From the NCBI RefSeq assembly GCF_026126405.1, contig NZ_JAFMTQ010000006.1:1-64000 (forward strand): a stretch of 64,000 nucleotides of DNA, written 5' to 3'. Below are positions 1-8,247 of the stretch, piece by piece; position 1 is the first letter of the stretch, and every line of letters starts with the position of its first letter. Below the pieces are notes generated by a model, which was given only the letters and a program-made list of their open reading frames with translations, was not told the DNA's origin and ran no database searches. This DNA is from Aureitalea sp. L0-47. GTDB taxonomy: Bacteria; Bacteroidota; Bacteroidia; Flavobacteriales; Flavobacteriaceae. The position numbers and the translations under genes were made by a program.

Positions 1-70
1 TGACACCGTACACCGGACAAAATAATAGTTGATTCGTTTATTTGTTGATTTGTTTATTCGAAACCATCAA

Positions 71-126
71 CTTCAGACTTCCGACTTCCGACTTCGGACT
101 TCTGACTTCCGACTTCCGACTTCCAA
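71..126. repeat. Heptamer tandem array, 8 units of CTTCNNA
   Basis: Eight consecutive 7-base units (cttcaga, cttccga x2, cttcgga, cttctga, cttccga x2, cttccaa) lie without interruption just ahead of the purB promoter. On the other strand the unit is TCGGAAG, related to the TTAGATG unit of arrays further along the window. The expected -33 promoter region of purB falls inside the array. Confidence 0.9.
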
Positions 127-136
127 CAAGAAACCC

Positions 137-144
137 TATCTTTG
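137..144 (+). promoter_or_regulatory. purB promoter -7 box (TATCTTTG)
   Basis: Exact match to the Bacteroidota -7 consensus TAnnTTTG, 20 bases before the chosen purB start. It argues against the longer upstream reading frame, which would begin before the promoter. Confidence 0.7.
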
Positions 145-164
145 CATCTTTAATTCAACCAGCT

Positions 165-1508
165 ATGTCCACTCGATCATTACAAGCTATTTCCCCTATT
201 GACGGTCGTTACGCGTCCAAGACGAAAGCACTCGTGCCCTTCTTTTCTGAAGAAGCGCTCATCAAGTACAGGGTGCAGGTGGAGATAGAGTATTTTATCG
301 CATTGGTCGAGTTGCCGCTGCCGCAGTTGTCCGACTTCGACACCTCCCTTTTCGATAAACTGAGAAATCTTTATTCTGAATTCTCTTCGGAAGATGCGCA
401 GCGTATCAAGGACACCGAAAAAGTAACCAATCACGATGTAAAAGCGGTTGAATATTTCATCAAGGAAGAATTCGACGCGCTCGGACTTCAGAAATACAAG
501 GAATTCATTCATTTCGGATTAACCTCTCAGGACATTAACAACACGGCCGTTCCGCTTTCGCTAAAAGATGCCATGAACGAGGTGTACGTTCCCGGTTTCT
601 TCGAAGTAAAAGATAAACTGAAAGATTTAGCAACAGAATGGAAGGATGTGCCTATGCTGGCGCGCACCCACGGACAGCCCGCTTCCCCTACCCGACTCGG
701 GAAAGAGATCGAGGTTTTCGTGGTTCGGCTGGAAGAGCAATTCGACCTGCTAAACGATATCAAGAGCGCCGCTAAGTTTGGAGGTGCCACAGGGAATTTC
801 AATGCGCACAAAGTAGCCTACCCTGATATCGAATGGAAAGCCTTCGGAACACAATTCGTTCAGGAGAAATTAGGACTACATCATTCGTTCCCAACTACAC
901 AGATAGAGCATTACGACCATATGGCCGCGCTGTTCGACTGCCTGAAACGGATCAATACCATCCTCATCGACCTCGACAGGGATATCTGGACCTATGTGTC
1001 TATGGATTATTTCAAGCAGAAGATCAAGAAGGGTGAGATCGGTTCTTCGGCCATGCCACATAAAGTAAATCCCATCGACTTCGAGAACAGCGAAGGGAAT
1101 TTAGGTATTGCCAATGCAGTCTTTGAACACCTTTCCGCAAAATTACCTATTAGTCGACTTCAACGAGACCTTACCGATAGCACAGTGTTGAGAAATATCG
1201 GGGTACCTATGGGGCATACGGTTATAGGGTTTCAGTCTATAATGAAAGGACTCAATAAATTACTTCTGAATGAAGCTAAGCTTCGGGAAGACCTGGAAAA
1301 CAACTGGGCGGTAGCTGCAGAGGCCATTCAAACGATCCTGAGACGAGAAGGCTATCCGAATCCATACGAAGCTTTAAAGAGCCTTACAAGGACCAATGAA
1401 GCCATTACAAGAGATTCTATTAAGAACTTTATTGAGACTCTGAACGTTTCCGAAGAGATAAAGGAAGAACTTCGACAGATCTCTCCTTCGAATTACACCG
1501 GGATATAA
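165..1508 (+). CDS. purB: Adenylosuccinate lyase
   Basis: A 447-residue enzyme of the fumarase/aspartase superfamily that cleaves fumarate from SAICAR and from adenylosuccinate in purine synthesis. Visible landmarks are the N-terminal ISPIDGRY, the THGQPASPT segment near residue 168 and the superfamily signature GSSAMPHKVNP near residue 293, whose serine is on the mobile catalytic loop. The ATG at 165 is chosen because the upstream extension would translate heptamer repeats and lies before the -7 box at 137. Length fits the PurB family. PurL, from the same pathway, is encoded 47 kb away in this window. Confidence 0.97.
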   Translation: MSTRSLQAISPIDGRYASKTKALVPFFSEEALIKYRVQVEIEYFIALVELPLPQLSDFDTSLFDKLRNLYSEFSSEDAQRIKDTEKVTNHDVKAVEYFIKEEFDALGLQKYKEFIHFGLTSQDINNTAVPLSLKDAMNEVYVPGFFEVKDKLKDLATEWKDVPMLARTHGQPASPTRLGKEIEVFVVRLEEQFDLLNDIKSAAKFGGATGNFNAHKVAYPDIEWKAFGTQFVQEKLGLHHSFPTTQIEHYDHMAALFDCLKRINTILIDLDRDIWTYVSMDYFKQKIKKGEIGSSAMPHKVNPIDFENSEGNLGIANAVFEHLSAKLPISRLQRDLTDSTVLRNIGVPMGHTVIGFQSIMKGLNKLLLNEAKLREDLENNWAVAAEAIQTILRREGYPNPYEALKSLTRTNEAITRDSIKNFIETLNVSEEIKEELRQISPSNYTGI

Positions 1509-1616
1509 AAAAAAGCCCCGGAATTCTCCGGAGCCTATTACATCAGCCTGCTTTGGTATACGCAAAGGTCTCTGGCCGATCATGACCATGTTTGGGGATA
1601 GAAAACATAGGTCAAA
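1507..1616 (-). ncRNA. Small RNA unit D, CCCC-loop hairpin plus terminator
   Basis: Read leftwards, a hairpin at 1613-1584 pairs GACC/GGTC and ATGTTT/AAACAT around the loop TCTATCCCC. It is followed by CCAGAGACCT, shared with units A and B, and by a terminator stem near 1531-1511 running into eight T. It is the last of four tandem units. No promoter could be assigned. It may be a member of a known Rfam family such as Flavo-1; I cannot test that. Confidence 0.6.
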
Positions 1617-1712
1617 TCAAAAATTGGGGAGTTATATATTTTTGACGCTAATTCAAAGCTATGCGTAAATGACTAAATACGTGGTGGTTAAAAATCTGTT
1701 TTCGACCAAAAT

Positions 1713-1822
1713 CAAAAAGGCTCCTCGAAAGGAGCCTAAAAAATCAACCAAATAACTCATTTAGCATGATCTATGGTTGTCTAGGTCTCCTAATTAAGGG
1801 GATTATTAACCAGGAGACCCGC
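1713..1822 (-). ncRNA. Small RNA unit C, CCCC-loop hairpin plus terminator
   Basis: Read leftwards, the hairpin at 1819-1784 has a stem of GGTCTCCT with AGGAGACC, two G-T pairs and TTAA with TTAA, closing the loop TAATCCCC. This is the strongest stem of the four. After about 45 A/T-rich bases comes the terminator GGCTCC-TTTCGA-GGAGCC with a T tract (1736-1714). The CCAGAGACC block of the other units is not clear here. A conserved block containing GTTTTCGACC (plus strand) lies about 60 bases upstream. Confidence 0.6.
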
Positions 1823-1891
1823 CAAAATGTGCCGTGAAACTATGTTTAATTACCAATTAACTTAACACTTGAAAATTGGTTTTCGACCAAA

Positions 1892-1996
1892 ATCAAAAAA
1901 GGCTCCTCGAAAGGAGCCTGAATATCGCAACCTAACTCAACTAGTGAGGTCTCTGGCTGAAGGGAACCGTTGATCGCGGGGAATGAACATCAACTG
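1892..1996 (-). ncRNA. Small RNA unit B, CCCC-loop hairpin plus terminator
   Basis: Read leftwards, stem GTTGAT/ATCAAC (1994-1989 with 1974-1969) holds a 14-base loop containing ATTCCCC. It is followed by CCAGAGACCTC, then TTAGGTTGC, then the terminator GGCTCC-TTTCGA-GGAGCC and six T. Against unit A the outer stem pair is G-C instead of C-G, a compensatory change. A 17-codon open frame beginning at the ATG inside the hairpin is also present. Confidence 0.65.
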
Positions 1997-2072
1997 CACC
2001 CAATACCACTAATTGCAAATAGCATGCAAAAAGCTTCAAATCAGTAAATTGAAAGTCTGTTTTCGACTAAAA

Positions 2073-2178
2073 ACAAAAAAGGCTCCTCGAAAGGAGCCCT
2101 AATATCTGCAACCTAACTCATCTTTGTGAGATCTCTGGTCGAGGGAACCTCTTGATCGCGGGGATATAACATCAAGCG
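2073..2178 (-). ncRNA. Small RNA unit A, CCCC-loop hairpin plus terminator
   Basis: Read leftwards, stem CTTGAT/ATCAAG (2176-2171 with 2156-2151) encloses a 14-base loop containing ATATCCCC, then CCAGAGATCTC, TTAGGTTGC and the terminator GGCTCC-TTTCGA-GGAGCC plus T tract. It is the first unit of the tandem set in transcription order. A conserved block with GTTTTCGACC lies at 2232-2261, just past the terminator of the upstream DUF4252 operon. No clear -7 box was found. Confidence 0.65.
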
Positions 2179-2253
2179 ATTCCTGTTTTGTTACTACAAT
2201 ATAAATGCAAAATACTAGCTGTCAATGGCTTGAAAATCCGTTTTCGACCAAAA

Positions 2254-2284
2254 ACAAAAAAAGCTCCACGTGTGAAGCCTTTTT
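2254..2284 (-). terminator. Intrinsic terminator of the DUF4252 operon
   Basis: On the minus strand GGCTTC-ACACGT-GGAGCT is followed by seven T directly downstream of the operon's last gene. Confidence 0.75.
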
Positions 2285-2301
2285 CTTACAAGTTGCAGTA
2301 C

Positions 2302-2898
2302 TTAGTCTGCTAATTCCTTCTTTATTTCGTCTGCAATCTCATCACCGTCGGCACTATTATCACTGAACATGTCGCCAATCCCTTTTAGGGCCGATACGTC
2401 TAAGTCCCCACTATCTATAGAGTTCATGAGTTTCAGCATCTGTCCCGGCTTCATATCCTCGCCCAACAATCGGAATACTGCAAAGCCGCGTTCCTTGTCA
2501 CTTGCAAAGATGATCACTTCATCAATGGCATCTTCTTCTCCCAGGTATTTCATCGTCATATTGCTTCCGTTTGAGCTCACCTTTCCAAGAAGTTTGTACT
2601 TCTCATTGTCAAGGATCTTCTTAAGCTCAGCGCGTTCGGTATCGTAACTCTCGGCGTTTTCACCTTTTACAGGATAGGCCACCACATTCACTTTCTTGAT
2701 CGTGTTCAGTATCTCTCTTTGCTCCTCGGTGAAGTCGGCATCGTCACTTTCCAGCAAACTGGTTGCTATGTCTATCTTGAGGTACTTATCGTCGTCCTGC
2801 TTATCTACAAGATACTGTTGCAAGGATGATCCATCGTTGCAGCTCACCAATGCTATGGCTGCCAGAGAAATTCCAACTATAAATTTTACTAAGCTCAT
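2302..2898 (-). CDS. DUF4252-type lipoprotein
   Basis: A 198-residue predicted lipoprotein: a hydrophobic signal ends in a lipobox with Cys20 (LVSC). The rest is a soluble, charged domain resembling the DUF4252 family, about which little is known. It is the last gene of a four-gene operon led by an ECF sigma factor and is separated by one base from a second DUF4252 protein. The acidic C-terminus (residues 175-198) looks disordered. Function is unknown; a periplasmic role in an ECF-controlled envelope response is inferred from the operon only. Confidence 0.8.
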   Translation of the reverse strand: MSLVKFIVGISLAAIALVSCNDGSSLQQYLVDKQDDDKYLKIDIATSLLESDDADFTEEQREILNTIKKVNVVAYPVKGENAESYDTERAELKKILDNEKYKLLGKVSSNGSNMTMKYLGEEDAIDEVIIFASDKERGFAVFRLLGEDMKPGQMLKLMNSIDSGDLDVSALKGIGDMFSDNSADGDEIADEIKKELAD

Positions 2899-2899
2899 A

Positions 2900-3433
2900 T
2901 TACTGCTTGTTTTCTATATTCTTTAGTTCGTCACTACCAGGCACGTTAAGGTCCTTGGTAAGTTTAGAGATCTTCTTCAGGTCTATGTTTCCTGTAATAC
3001 TCATGATCATGGTTCCTTCTTTTCCGTCAATATCTCCATCCATGAACATTAATAGCTCACTAACAAAGCTGGAACTCTTTCCTTCTTTTGAATAGAATTT
3101 GATGTTCTTCCCTTCGTCCTTCACTCGCATAAGCTCGTTGAGACCTGAGGTAGAACCAACGTATTTTGTTACATCTGCTTTCATGCGTGCTGCCACGCCT
3201 TTGTCTTCAGTAATAAAAATCTTGATATTATCCAGGTTGTTCACCAGCTCCAGGTATTCTTTTACTTCCGGATCATCACTTTCGAGATCGATCTCGGCCA
3301 GGAGTTTGAACATGTTCTTTGTTACCACTACTGATGTGACCATTTTCTCATCTTCGTAAGAATCGAATACCTGAGCAAAGCTCATGAACGGCACCATCAA
3401 TACTAACATTATTATAACTAACTTTTTCATCAT
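2900..3433 (-). CDS. DUF4252 domain protein, secreted
   Basis: A 177-residue protein with a signal peptide (cleavage after SFA, about residue 20) and a DUF4252-like domain. It is paralogous in layout to the next gene in the operon, but that one is a lipoprotein and this one appears soluble. The start may be either of two adjacent ATG codons. It lies 19 bases after the anti-sigma-like gene, so co-transcription with the sigma factor is likely. No function can be read from the sequence. Confidence 0.8.
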   Translation of the reverse strand: MMKKLVIIMLVLMVPFMSFAQVFDSYEDEKMVTSVVVTKNMFKLLAEIDLESDDPEVKEYLELVNNLDNIKIFITEDKGVAARMKADVTKYVGSTSGLNELMRVKDEGKNIKFYSKEGKSSSFVSELLMFMDGDIDGKEGTMIMSITGNIDLKKISKLTKDLNVPGSDELKNIENKQ

Positions 3434-3452
3434 TACTTGTTTTTAAGGTTCT

Positions 3453-3926
3453 TTACTTTAAGATTCTGTTTTTCGTTTCTGTAAATTGATTGATATGTTT
3501 AATATTCGAGGATCCTTTTGCGAATTCGTTTAGGAATGCCACATTTTCAGTTCCCTTATTTAAATTTGAAGAAAGCATCATCATCGCTTCCCTGGTTTGT
3601 TGCAAGGCGGCTAAGGCTTCCTCCTCCTCGCTGGAGAGGCCTTGATTAGAAAATACAAAGCTTCCTACCGTGAGGGCCACCAAAAAAGTTGCCGCGATGC
3701 TGTACCACCATCTTTTCATTTTTACTCCGCTTTGCGGAAGTGTTACTTCGGAAGTGGAGACCTCCTGCTGCGCCTGTACAAATCCTTTGAACATGGCCGC
3801 ATAGGGTGCGAGGTGATCTGCAACCTCATCGCTGGTAAAATAGTCTCTCAAGGCTGCTTCCTCCGCCAGGGTGGTATTCCCTTCGAAATAAGCGTCCAAT
3901 AACCTTTCAATTCTAGTTGATTCCAT
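3453..3926 (-). CDS. Single-pass membrane protein, probable anti-sigma factor
   Basis: A 157-residue protein with a short acidic N-terminal region (about 1-70), one transmembrane helix near residues 74-90 and a C-terminal periplasmic segment with a glutamate-rich stretch. Its start overlaps the end of the ECF sigma gene by 14 bases, the usual layout of a sigma/anti-sigma pair. The N-terminal 'LLDAYFEGNTTLAEE' resembles the zinc-less anti-sigma-like proteins common in this order. Assignment rests on topology and coupling, not on a recognised domain. Confidence 0.7.
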   Translation of the reverse strand: MESTRIERLLDAYFEGNTTLAEEAALRDYFTSDEVADHLAPYAAMFKGFVQAQQEVSTSEVTLPQSGVKMKRWWYSIAATFLVALTVGSFVFSNQGLSSEEEEALAALQQTREAMMMLSSNLNKGTENVAFLNEFAKGSSNIKHINQFTETKNRILK

Positions 3927-4419
3927 AATTGTATTTTTTAATCATTTGCTCTCTCACCGTTTTACGTGCTCGAGAAAGTGCTACACGAATTGCTGTTTCT
4001 TTGATGTCGAGCATTTCCGCGATCTCTGCGAAATCATATTGCTCTACATCTCTTAGCTGAAGGATCATGCGTTGTTGTTCGGGCAGGGTTTCCATGATCT
4101 GGAAAACCAATGAGACTCCGTCGTTTGCCTCAACCTGTCGCTCGATGTTGTCGGAATTTTTAAAATTGCTATGAACAATTTTCATGTTTCCGGCTTGTTT
4201 CGATTTCAGACGATCCAGGCAATAATTCTTGGTCATCGTCATCGCAAAGGCTTCAGGGTTCTTATAATTTCCCATCTTTTCCTTCCCTTTCCACAATTTC
4301 AACATAATCTCCTGAACAGCATCTTCAGCTTCATCACTGGACACAAGCAGTCTCTTAGCAAGCCTGTAAAGCTTATCTTTAAAAGGTAGCACGGTTGTTA
4401 AAAACTCCTTTTGTGTCAT
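3913..4419 (-). CDS. ECF RNA polymerase sigma factor
   Basis: A 168-residue sigma-70 family factor of the extracytoplasmic-function type. Region 2 lies at about residues 10-80 (LYRLAKRLL, DAVQEIMLKLW, AFAMTMTKNYCLDRLK), region 4 at about 105-160 (LPEQQRMILQLRD, YDFAEIAEMLDIKETAIRVALSRARK), with a helix-turn-helix for the -35 element. It is first in an operon with a membrane anti-sigma-like protein and two DUF4252 proteins. The operon is probably autoregulated, but no target promoter could be identified upstream. Confidence 0.93.
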   Translation of the reverse strand: MTQKEFLTTVLPFKDKLYRLAKRLLVSSDEAEDAVQEIMLKLWKGKEKMGNYKNPEAFAMTMTKNYCLDRLKSKQAGNMKIVHSNFKNSDNIERQVEANDGVSLVFQIMETLPEQQRMILQLRDVEQYDFAEIAEMLDIKETAIRVALSRARKTVREQMIKKYNYGIN

Positions 4420-4563
4420 GTTTTGTTGGTTAGTGAACTCGCAATTGCTATGCCGTTCTTATATCTCGACGAGCCTGTTCCAATTTTGTTACAAATAAGT
4501 TGAACTTTCGCAATAATGTCCCTATTTTCGGGTTTTACAAGATAGCCTTTATACCTATTGTTT

Positions 4564-5961
4564 ATGAAAAAGAAAAGTATTCTGCTGCTCTTAGTGATCG
4601 CTACCCTGCTTACTTCCTGCTTTAAGGATAATGATGATGAGTTACAACAAGCATCAACTTTTGAGATCCAGGATTTTATTTATCGCGGACTCAATTTCTT
4701 CTACCTCTACAAAGCCGACACCCCGGAGCTAGCTAACGACGCCTTTGCTACACAGGCCGACCTCGATGCGTTTCTCAGCACTTTTGGCTCCCCTGAAGAC
4801 CTTTTTGATTTTCTGAAATCATCCCAGGATCGCTTTAGCTTGCTGGTAGACGACTACATCGCACTGGAAAATTCGCTTTCGGGTGTAACCATGAACAATG
4901 GTATGGAATATGGGTTGGTTCGTTACCCTGACGGAAGTGAGAACGTTTTCGGATATGTGCGGTACGTTCTCCCAAATACCGATGCCGAAACCAAGGGCCT
5001 GAGCCGCGGAATGATCTTCAACACTGTTGATGGCACCCAGATCACCGATACTAATTTCAACAGCCTCTTCGATCCCGATACCTATACCATTGGTCTGGCT
5101 ACCTTCGATGGAACCAATATCACACCTACCGGCGACAGCGTTGAGCTAACCAAGATGGAATATACCGAAAACCCTGTCTTTATTGCTAACACCTTCGATA
5201 TTATGGGGCAGAAGGTAGGATATCTAATGTACAACGCCTTTACCCGTGAATTCGATCCGCAGCTGAACGCGGCATTCGCTCAATTCCAGGCAGATGGTAT
5301 CACAAACCTCATCCTGGACCTTCGCTATAATGGTGGTGGCTCTGTAGAAACGGCCAGCGATCTTGCCAGTATGATCACAGGGCAGTTTTCAGGTCAAATT
5401 TTTTATACTGAAGAATGGAACGCAGACCGACAGGCAGATTATGCCAGTGACGGACTCTTCAATCAAAATATTTCAACAGGTGAAGCCATCAATAGCCTGA
5501 ACCTAACCGAAGTGTATGTTATCACCACAGGAAGAACAGCTTCCGCCAGTGAGTTGGTCATCAATGGCCTTGACCCATATATCACAGTAAACCAGGTTGG
5601 CGGAACTACCACCGGGAAGTTCCAGGCGTCATTTATACTTTACGATGCCCCGGCTCCCGATTTTTCCAGGGCGCAGGCGAATCCGGATCATACCTATGCC
5701 ATGTTACCTTTGGTTTTCAAAACAGCGAACGCTAATGGTTTTACCGATTTCATAGATGGTCTCCCACCGGATACATTAATGGAAGAAGATTATTCGAATT
5801 TGGGAGTTCTGGGTGATACGAGCGAACCCCTTTTAGCGGCAGCTTTGGCGGAAATATTCCCGTCGCCATCGCCAATAATTCCGCACCATTCAGATCTTGA
5901 GGAGATCTCCGATAGTAAGGCTTCTTCTCCACTATACCAGGTGATGGTAGCTGAAAAGTGA
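4564..5961 (+). CDS. S41 family C-terminal processing peptidase, lipoprotein
   Basis: A 465-residue lipoprotein (lipobox TSC, Cys19) of the S41/tail-specific protease family. A PDZ-like segment lies at about residues 100-170. The peptidase core has DLRYNGGG near 253, the serine in TASASE near 325 and the general-base lysine in TTGKF near 349. The ATG at 4564 places MKKK before the hydrophobic core; a TTG two codons upstream is unlikely. It acts outside the cytoplasmic membrane, probably on periplasmic or surface proteins. It stands alone, transcribed away from the sigma operon. Confidence 0.92.
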   Translation: MKKKSILLLLVIATLLTSCFKDNDDELQQASTFEIQDFIYRGLNFFYLYKADTPELANDAFATQADLDAFLSTFGSPEDLFDFLKSSQDRFSLLVDDYIALENSLSGVTMNNGMEYGLVRYPDGSENVFGYVRYVLPNTDAETKGLSRGMIFNTVDGTQITDTNFNSLFDPDTYTIGLATFDGTNITPTGDSVELTKMEYTENPVFIANTFDIMGQKVGYLMYNAFTREFDPQLNAAFAQFQADGITNLILDLRYNGGGSVETASDLASMITGQFSGQIFYTEEWNADRQADYASDGLFNQNISTGEAINSLNLTEVYVITTGRTASASELVINGLDPYITVNQVGGTTTGKFQASFILYDAPAPDFSRAQANPDHTYAMLPLVFKTANANGFTDFIDGLPPDTLMEEDYSNLGVLGDTSEPLLAAALAEIFPSPSPIIPHHSDLEEISDSKASSPLYQVMVAEK

Positions 5962-6049
5962 ACCGTATATTGAACAGCTTCTGTTCGTAGGTCCCATAAA
6001 TTATCTTCGATTTCCAAACGCACGCCGTTAAAAACTATTATTTTTGGGT

Positions 6050-7216
6050 ATGCGTATATTCACTGTAGTCGTTTTTTGCCTTTCACTTCTTTCGTGTAAA
6101 GACATTCAGAAATCACCCTCCCTCGTTGACGAAGTTGCAAAAAAAGATCCTATTGAAATACAGTATGCCGAAGGCTTCTCGATTCATGAGGCCGATAATT
6201 ATATAACACTCACCGTTAAAAATCCCTGGCCTAGTTCCGATGAATCATTTACCTACGAATTGAAGAAAAAAGGGCTGACCCCGGAGGAAGATTCTATTAC
6301 CGGCAGGCCGTGGCATGACCCGGGCTTTCATAAAATATTAAAATACCCCGTGGAATCAATAGTAGTGACTTCAACTACCCATATCCCGTCTCTCGATATG
6401 CTGGATGTAACCGATAAACTCGTGGGCTTCCCTAATCTGAATTATATTTCTTCTGAAAAGGCCCGCACACTTATTTCCGAAGGAAAAATCAAGGAACTGG
6501 GACAAAATGAAGCTATCAATACCGAAGTACTCATCGATCTCGAACCCGATGCCGTTATAACCTTCGCAGTGGATGGCACCAATAAAACAGTAGAAAATAT
6601 TAAGCAGGCAGGGATACCAGTATTGTATAATGCCGACTGGACCGAAAAACATCCACTGGGCAAAGCCGAATGGATCAAGTTCTTCGGTGCTTTGTTCGAC
6701 AAACAAAAAGAAGCCGACAGTATCTTCAGAGAAATAGAAACCGAATATTTCCGAGTGCTGGAGATCGCCAAAAACGCCAAAATTAAGCCTACCGTTCTAA
6801 GTGGAGCAATGTATAAAGATATATGGTATATGCCGCAGGGTGACAGCTGGGCTGCTAAGTTTATTGAGGACGCGAACGGGGATTACCTCTGGAAAGAGAC
6901 CGAAGGAACAGGAAGCCTTTCCATGAGCCTCGAATCCGTTTTGGAAAAAGGGCAAAACGCCGAATTCTGGATAGGTCCGGGGCAATTCACATCTGTTGAA
7001 CAATTCGAAGAAGCCCATTCGGTGTACAGTGAATTCCTGGCGCTTCAAAATGGAAACGTATATACCTTTACCTCAAAAAAGGGAGAAACCGGAGGTATCC
7101 TCTATTACGAGCTTGCACCAAACCGACCCGACCTGGTACTCAAGGACATTGTGAAGATCCTACACCCTGAACTCCTACCCGATCACGAGTTGTTCTTTTT
7201 CAGCAAAGTTGAATAA
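6050..7216 (+). CDS. ABC importer substrate-binding lipoprotein (iron/cobalamin type)
   Basis: A 388-residue periplasmic-binding lipoprotein (lipobox LSC, Cys16) of the class III family used for siderophore-iron, heme or cobalamin. Two alpha/beta lobes are joined by a long helix (about residues 215-240, KQKEADSIFREIETEYFRVLEIA). The phrase LDMLDVTDKLVGF and the DAVITF segment are typical. It overlaps the permease gene by one base, and the permease overlaps the ATPase, so the three form one importer. The ligand cannot be told; no riboswitch is seen upstream. A TAnnTTTG match at 6039-6046 is very close to the start codon. Confidence 0.9.
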   Translation: MRIFTVVVFCLSLLSCKDIQKSPSLVDEVAKKDPIEIQYAEGFSIHEADNYITLTVKNPWPSSDESFTYELKKKGLTPEEDSITGRPWHDPGFHKILKYPVESIVVTSTTHIPSLDMLDVTDKLVGFPNLNYISSEKARTLISEGKIKELGQNEAINTEVLIDLEPDAVITFAVDGTNKTVENIKQAGIPVLYNADWTEKHPLGKAEWIKFFGALFDKQKEADSIFREIETEYFRVLEIAKNAKIKPTVLSGAMYKDIWYMPQGDSWAAKFIEDANGDYLWKETEGTGSLSMSLESVLEKGQNAEFWIGPGQFTSVEQFEEAHSVYSEFLALQNGNVYTFTSKKGETGGILYYELAPNRPDLVLKDIVKILHPELLPDHELFFFSKVE

Positions 7217-8247
7217 TGGAAACCCGGCAATCCTATAACAAATGGTTTGTAATGCTCCTTGTGGCTCTGCTAGGGTTTTTCCTTCTGAATATTGGTCTCG
7301 GATCTGTAAAAATTCCATTATCTGAAGTCATTGCCGCTCTTTTTGGGGGTGATGTTAGTAAGTCTTCCTGGGAGTACATTGTACTCGATTACCGCTTACC
7401 TAAAGCGCTAACAGCCATCATGACCGGTAGCGGCCTGGCTGTCGCAGGTTTGCTCATGCAAACGCTTTTTCGTAATCCACTAGCAGGTCCCTTTGTACTT
7501 GGCCTCAGCAGTGGTGCAAGTCTGGGAGTTGCCTTACTCATCCTTGGAGCAGGAGTTTTCGGAGGGATGTTAGGCGGTGCGTTGACGAGTCAGTATAGTC
7601 TGGTGATCGCCTCGGCCCTGGGAAGTTTCCTGGTGCTCCTGGCAGTATTGGCAGTAACCCTTCGGGTAAAGGACAGCATGGCGATACTCATTATTGGTCT
7701 CATGTTCGGTAGTGTTACTGCGGCCGTAGTAGCGGTTCTCAGCTATTTCAGTTCAGCAGAAAAACTACAACAATATATTTTCTGGAGTTTCGGAAGTCTG
7801 GGAAACCAGTCCTGGAGCGGCATATTGATCCTTGCTTTGTGCTGTGTTTTGGGTATTGTACTTGCGCTAATGAGCTGTAAATCACTCAATGCATTGCTTC
7901 TAGGGGAGAATTACGCGAAAAGTATGGGGTTAAGAATTAAGCAAACCACCTTATTGATCATTCTTGCTACCAGCATACTCGCGGGGGGAATAACTGCCTT
8001 TGCCGGCCCCATTGCGTTCATCGGTCTAGCAGTACCGCATCTTACTCGTCAGTTATTTACTACATCGAATCATTTTATTTTGGTACCTGCCGTGATCCTG
8101 TGCGGCGCTATACTGATGCTGCTCTGTGATACGGTAGCTCAGTTGCCAATGAGCGAGGAAACATTACCTATCAATGCGATCACTTCCTTGATAGGGGCTC
8201 CGGTTGTTATCTGGTTGCTGGTTAGAAAACGAAAATTGCTGTTTTAA
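7216..8247 (+). CDS. FecCD-family ABC importer permease
   Basis: A 343-residue permease with about ten hydrophobic segments, of the FecCD/BtuC family. Family landmarks are DYRLPKALTAIMTGSGLAVAG near residue 55, NPLAGPFVLGLSSGA near 88 and the cytoplasmic coupling region GPIAFIGLAVPHLTRQL near residue 265, which contacts the ATPase. It would form a homodimeric channel with the two flanking gene products. Start and stop overlap both neighbours, indicating translational coupling. Confidence 0.94.
   Translation: METRQSYNKWFVMLLVALLGFFLLNIGLGSVKIPLSEVIAALFGGDVSKSSWEYIVLDYRLPKALTAIMTGSGLAVAGLLMQTLFRNPLAGPFVLGLSSGASLGVALLILGAGVFGGMLGGALTSQYSLVIASALGSFLVLLAVLAVTLRVKDSMAILIIGLMFGSVTAAVVAVLSYFSSAEKLQQYIFWSFGSLGNQSWSGILILALCCVLGIVLALMSCKSLNALLLGENYAKSMGLRIKQTTLLIILATSILAGGITAFAGPIAFIGLAVPHLTRQLFTTSNHFILVPAVILCGAILMLLCDTVAQLPMSEETLPINAITSLIGAPVVIWLLVRKRKLLF

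Noticed and set aside
42-164. N-terminal extension of PurB
   Set aside because: It would translate the heptamer array and start upstream of the -7 box; the normal PurB N-terminus begins at 165.
1374-1589. A 71-codon minus-strand frame across the purB end and small-RNA unit D
   Set aside because: It overlaps the terminator and the coding strand of purB, with no similarity to any protein family; the hairpin-terminator reading explains the region better.
1507-2284. Integron attC array
   Set aside because: Repeats hold terminator hairpins with T runs but no cassettes, core sites or integrase gene.
5962-6049. Cobalamin riboswitch upstream of the ABC importer
   Set aside because: The gap is only 88 bases and no B12-box-like sequence or long structured leader is visible.
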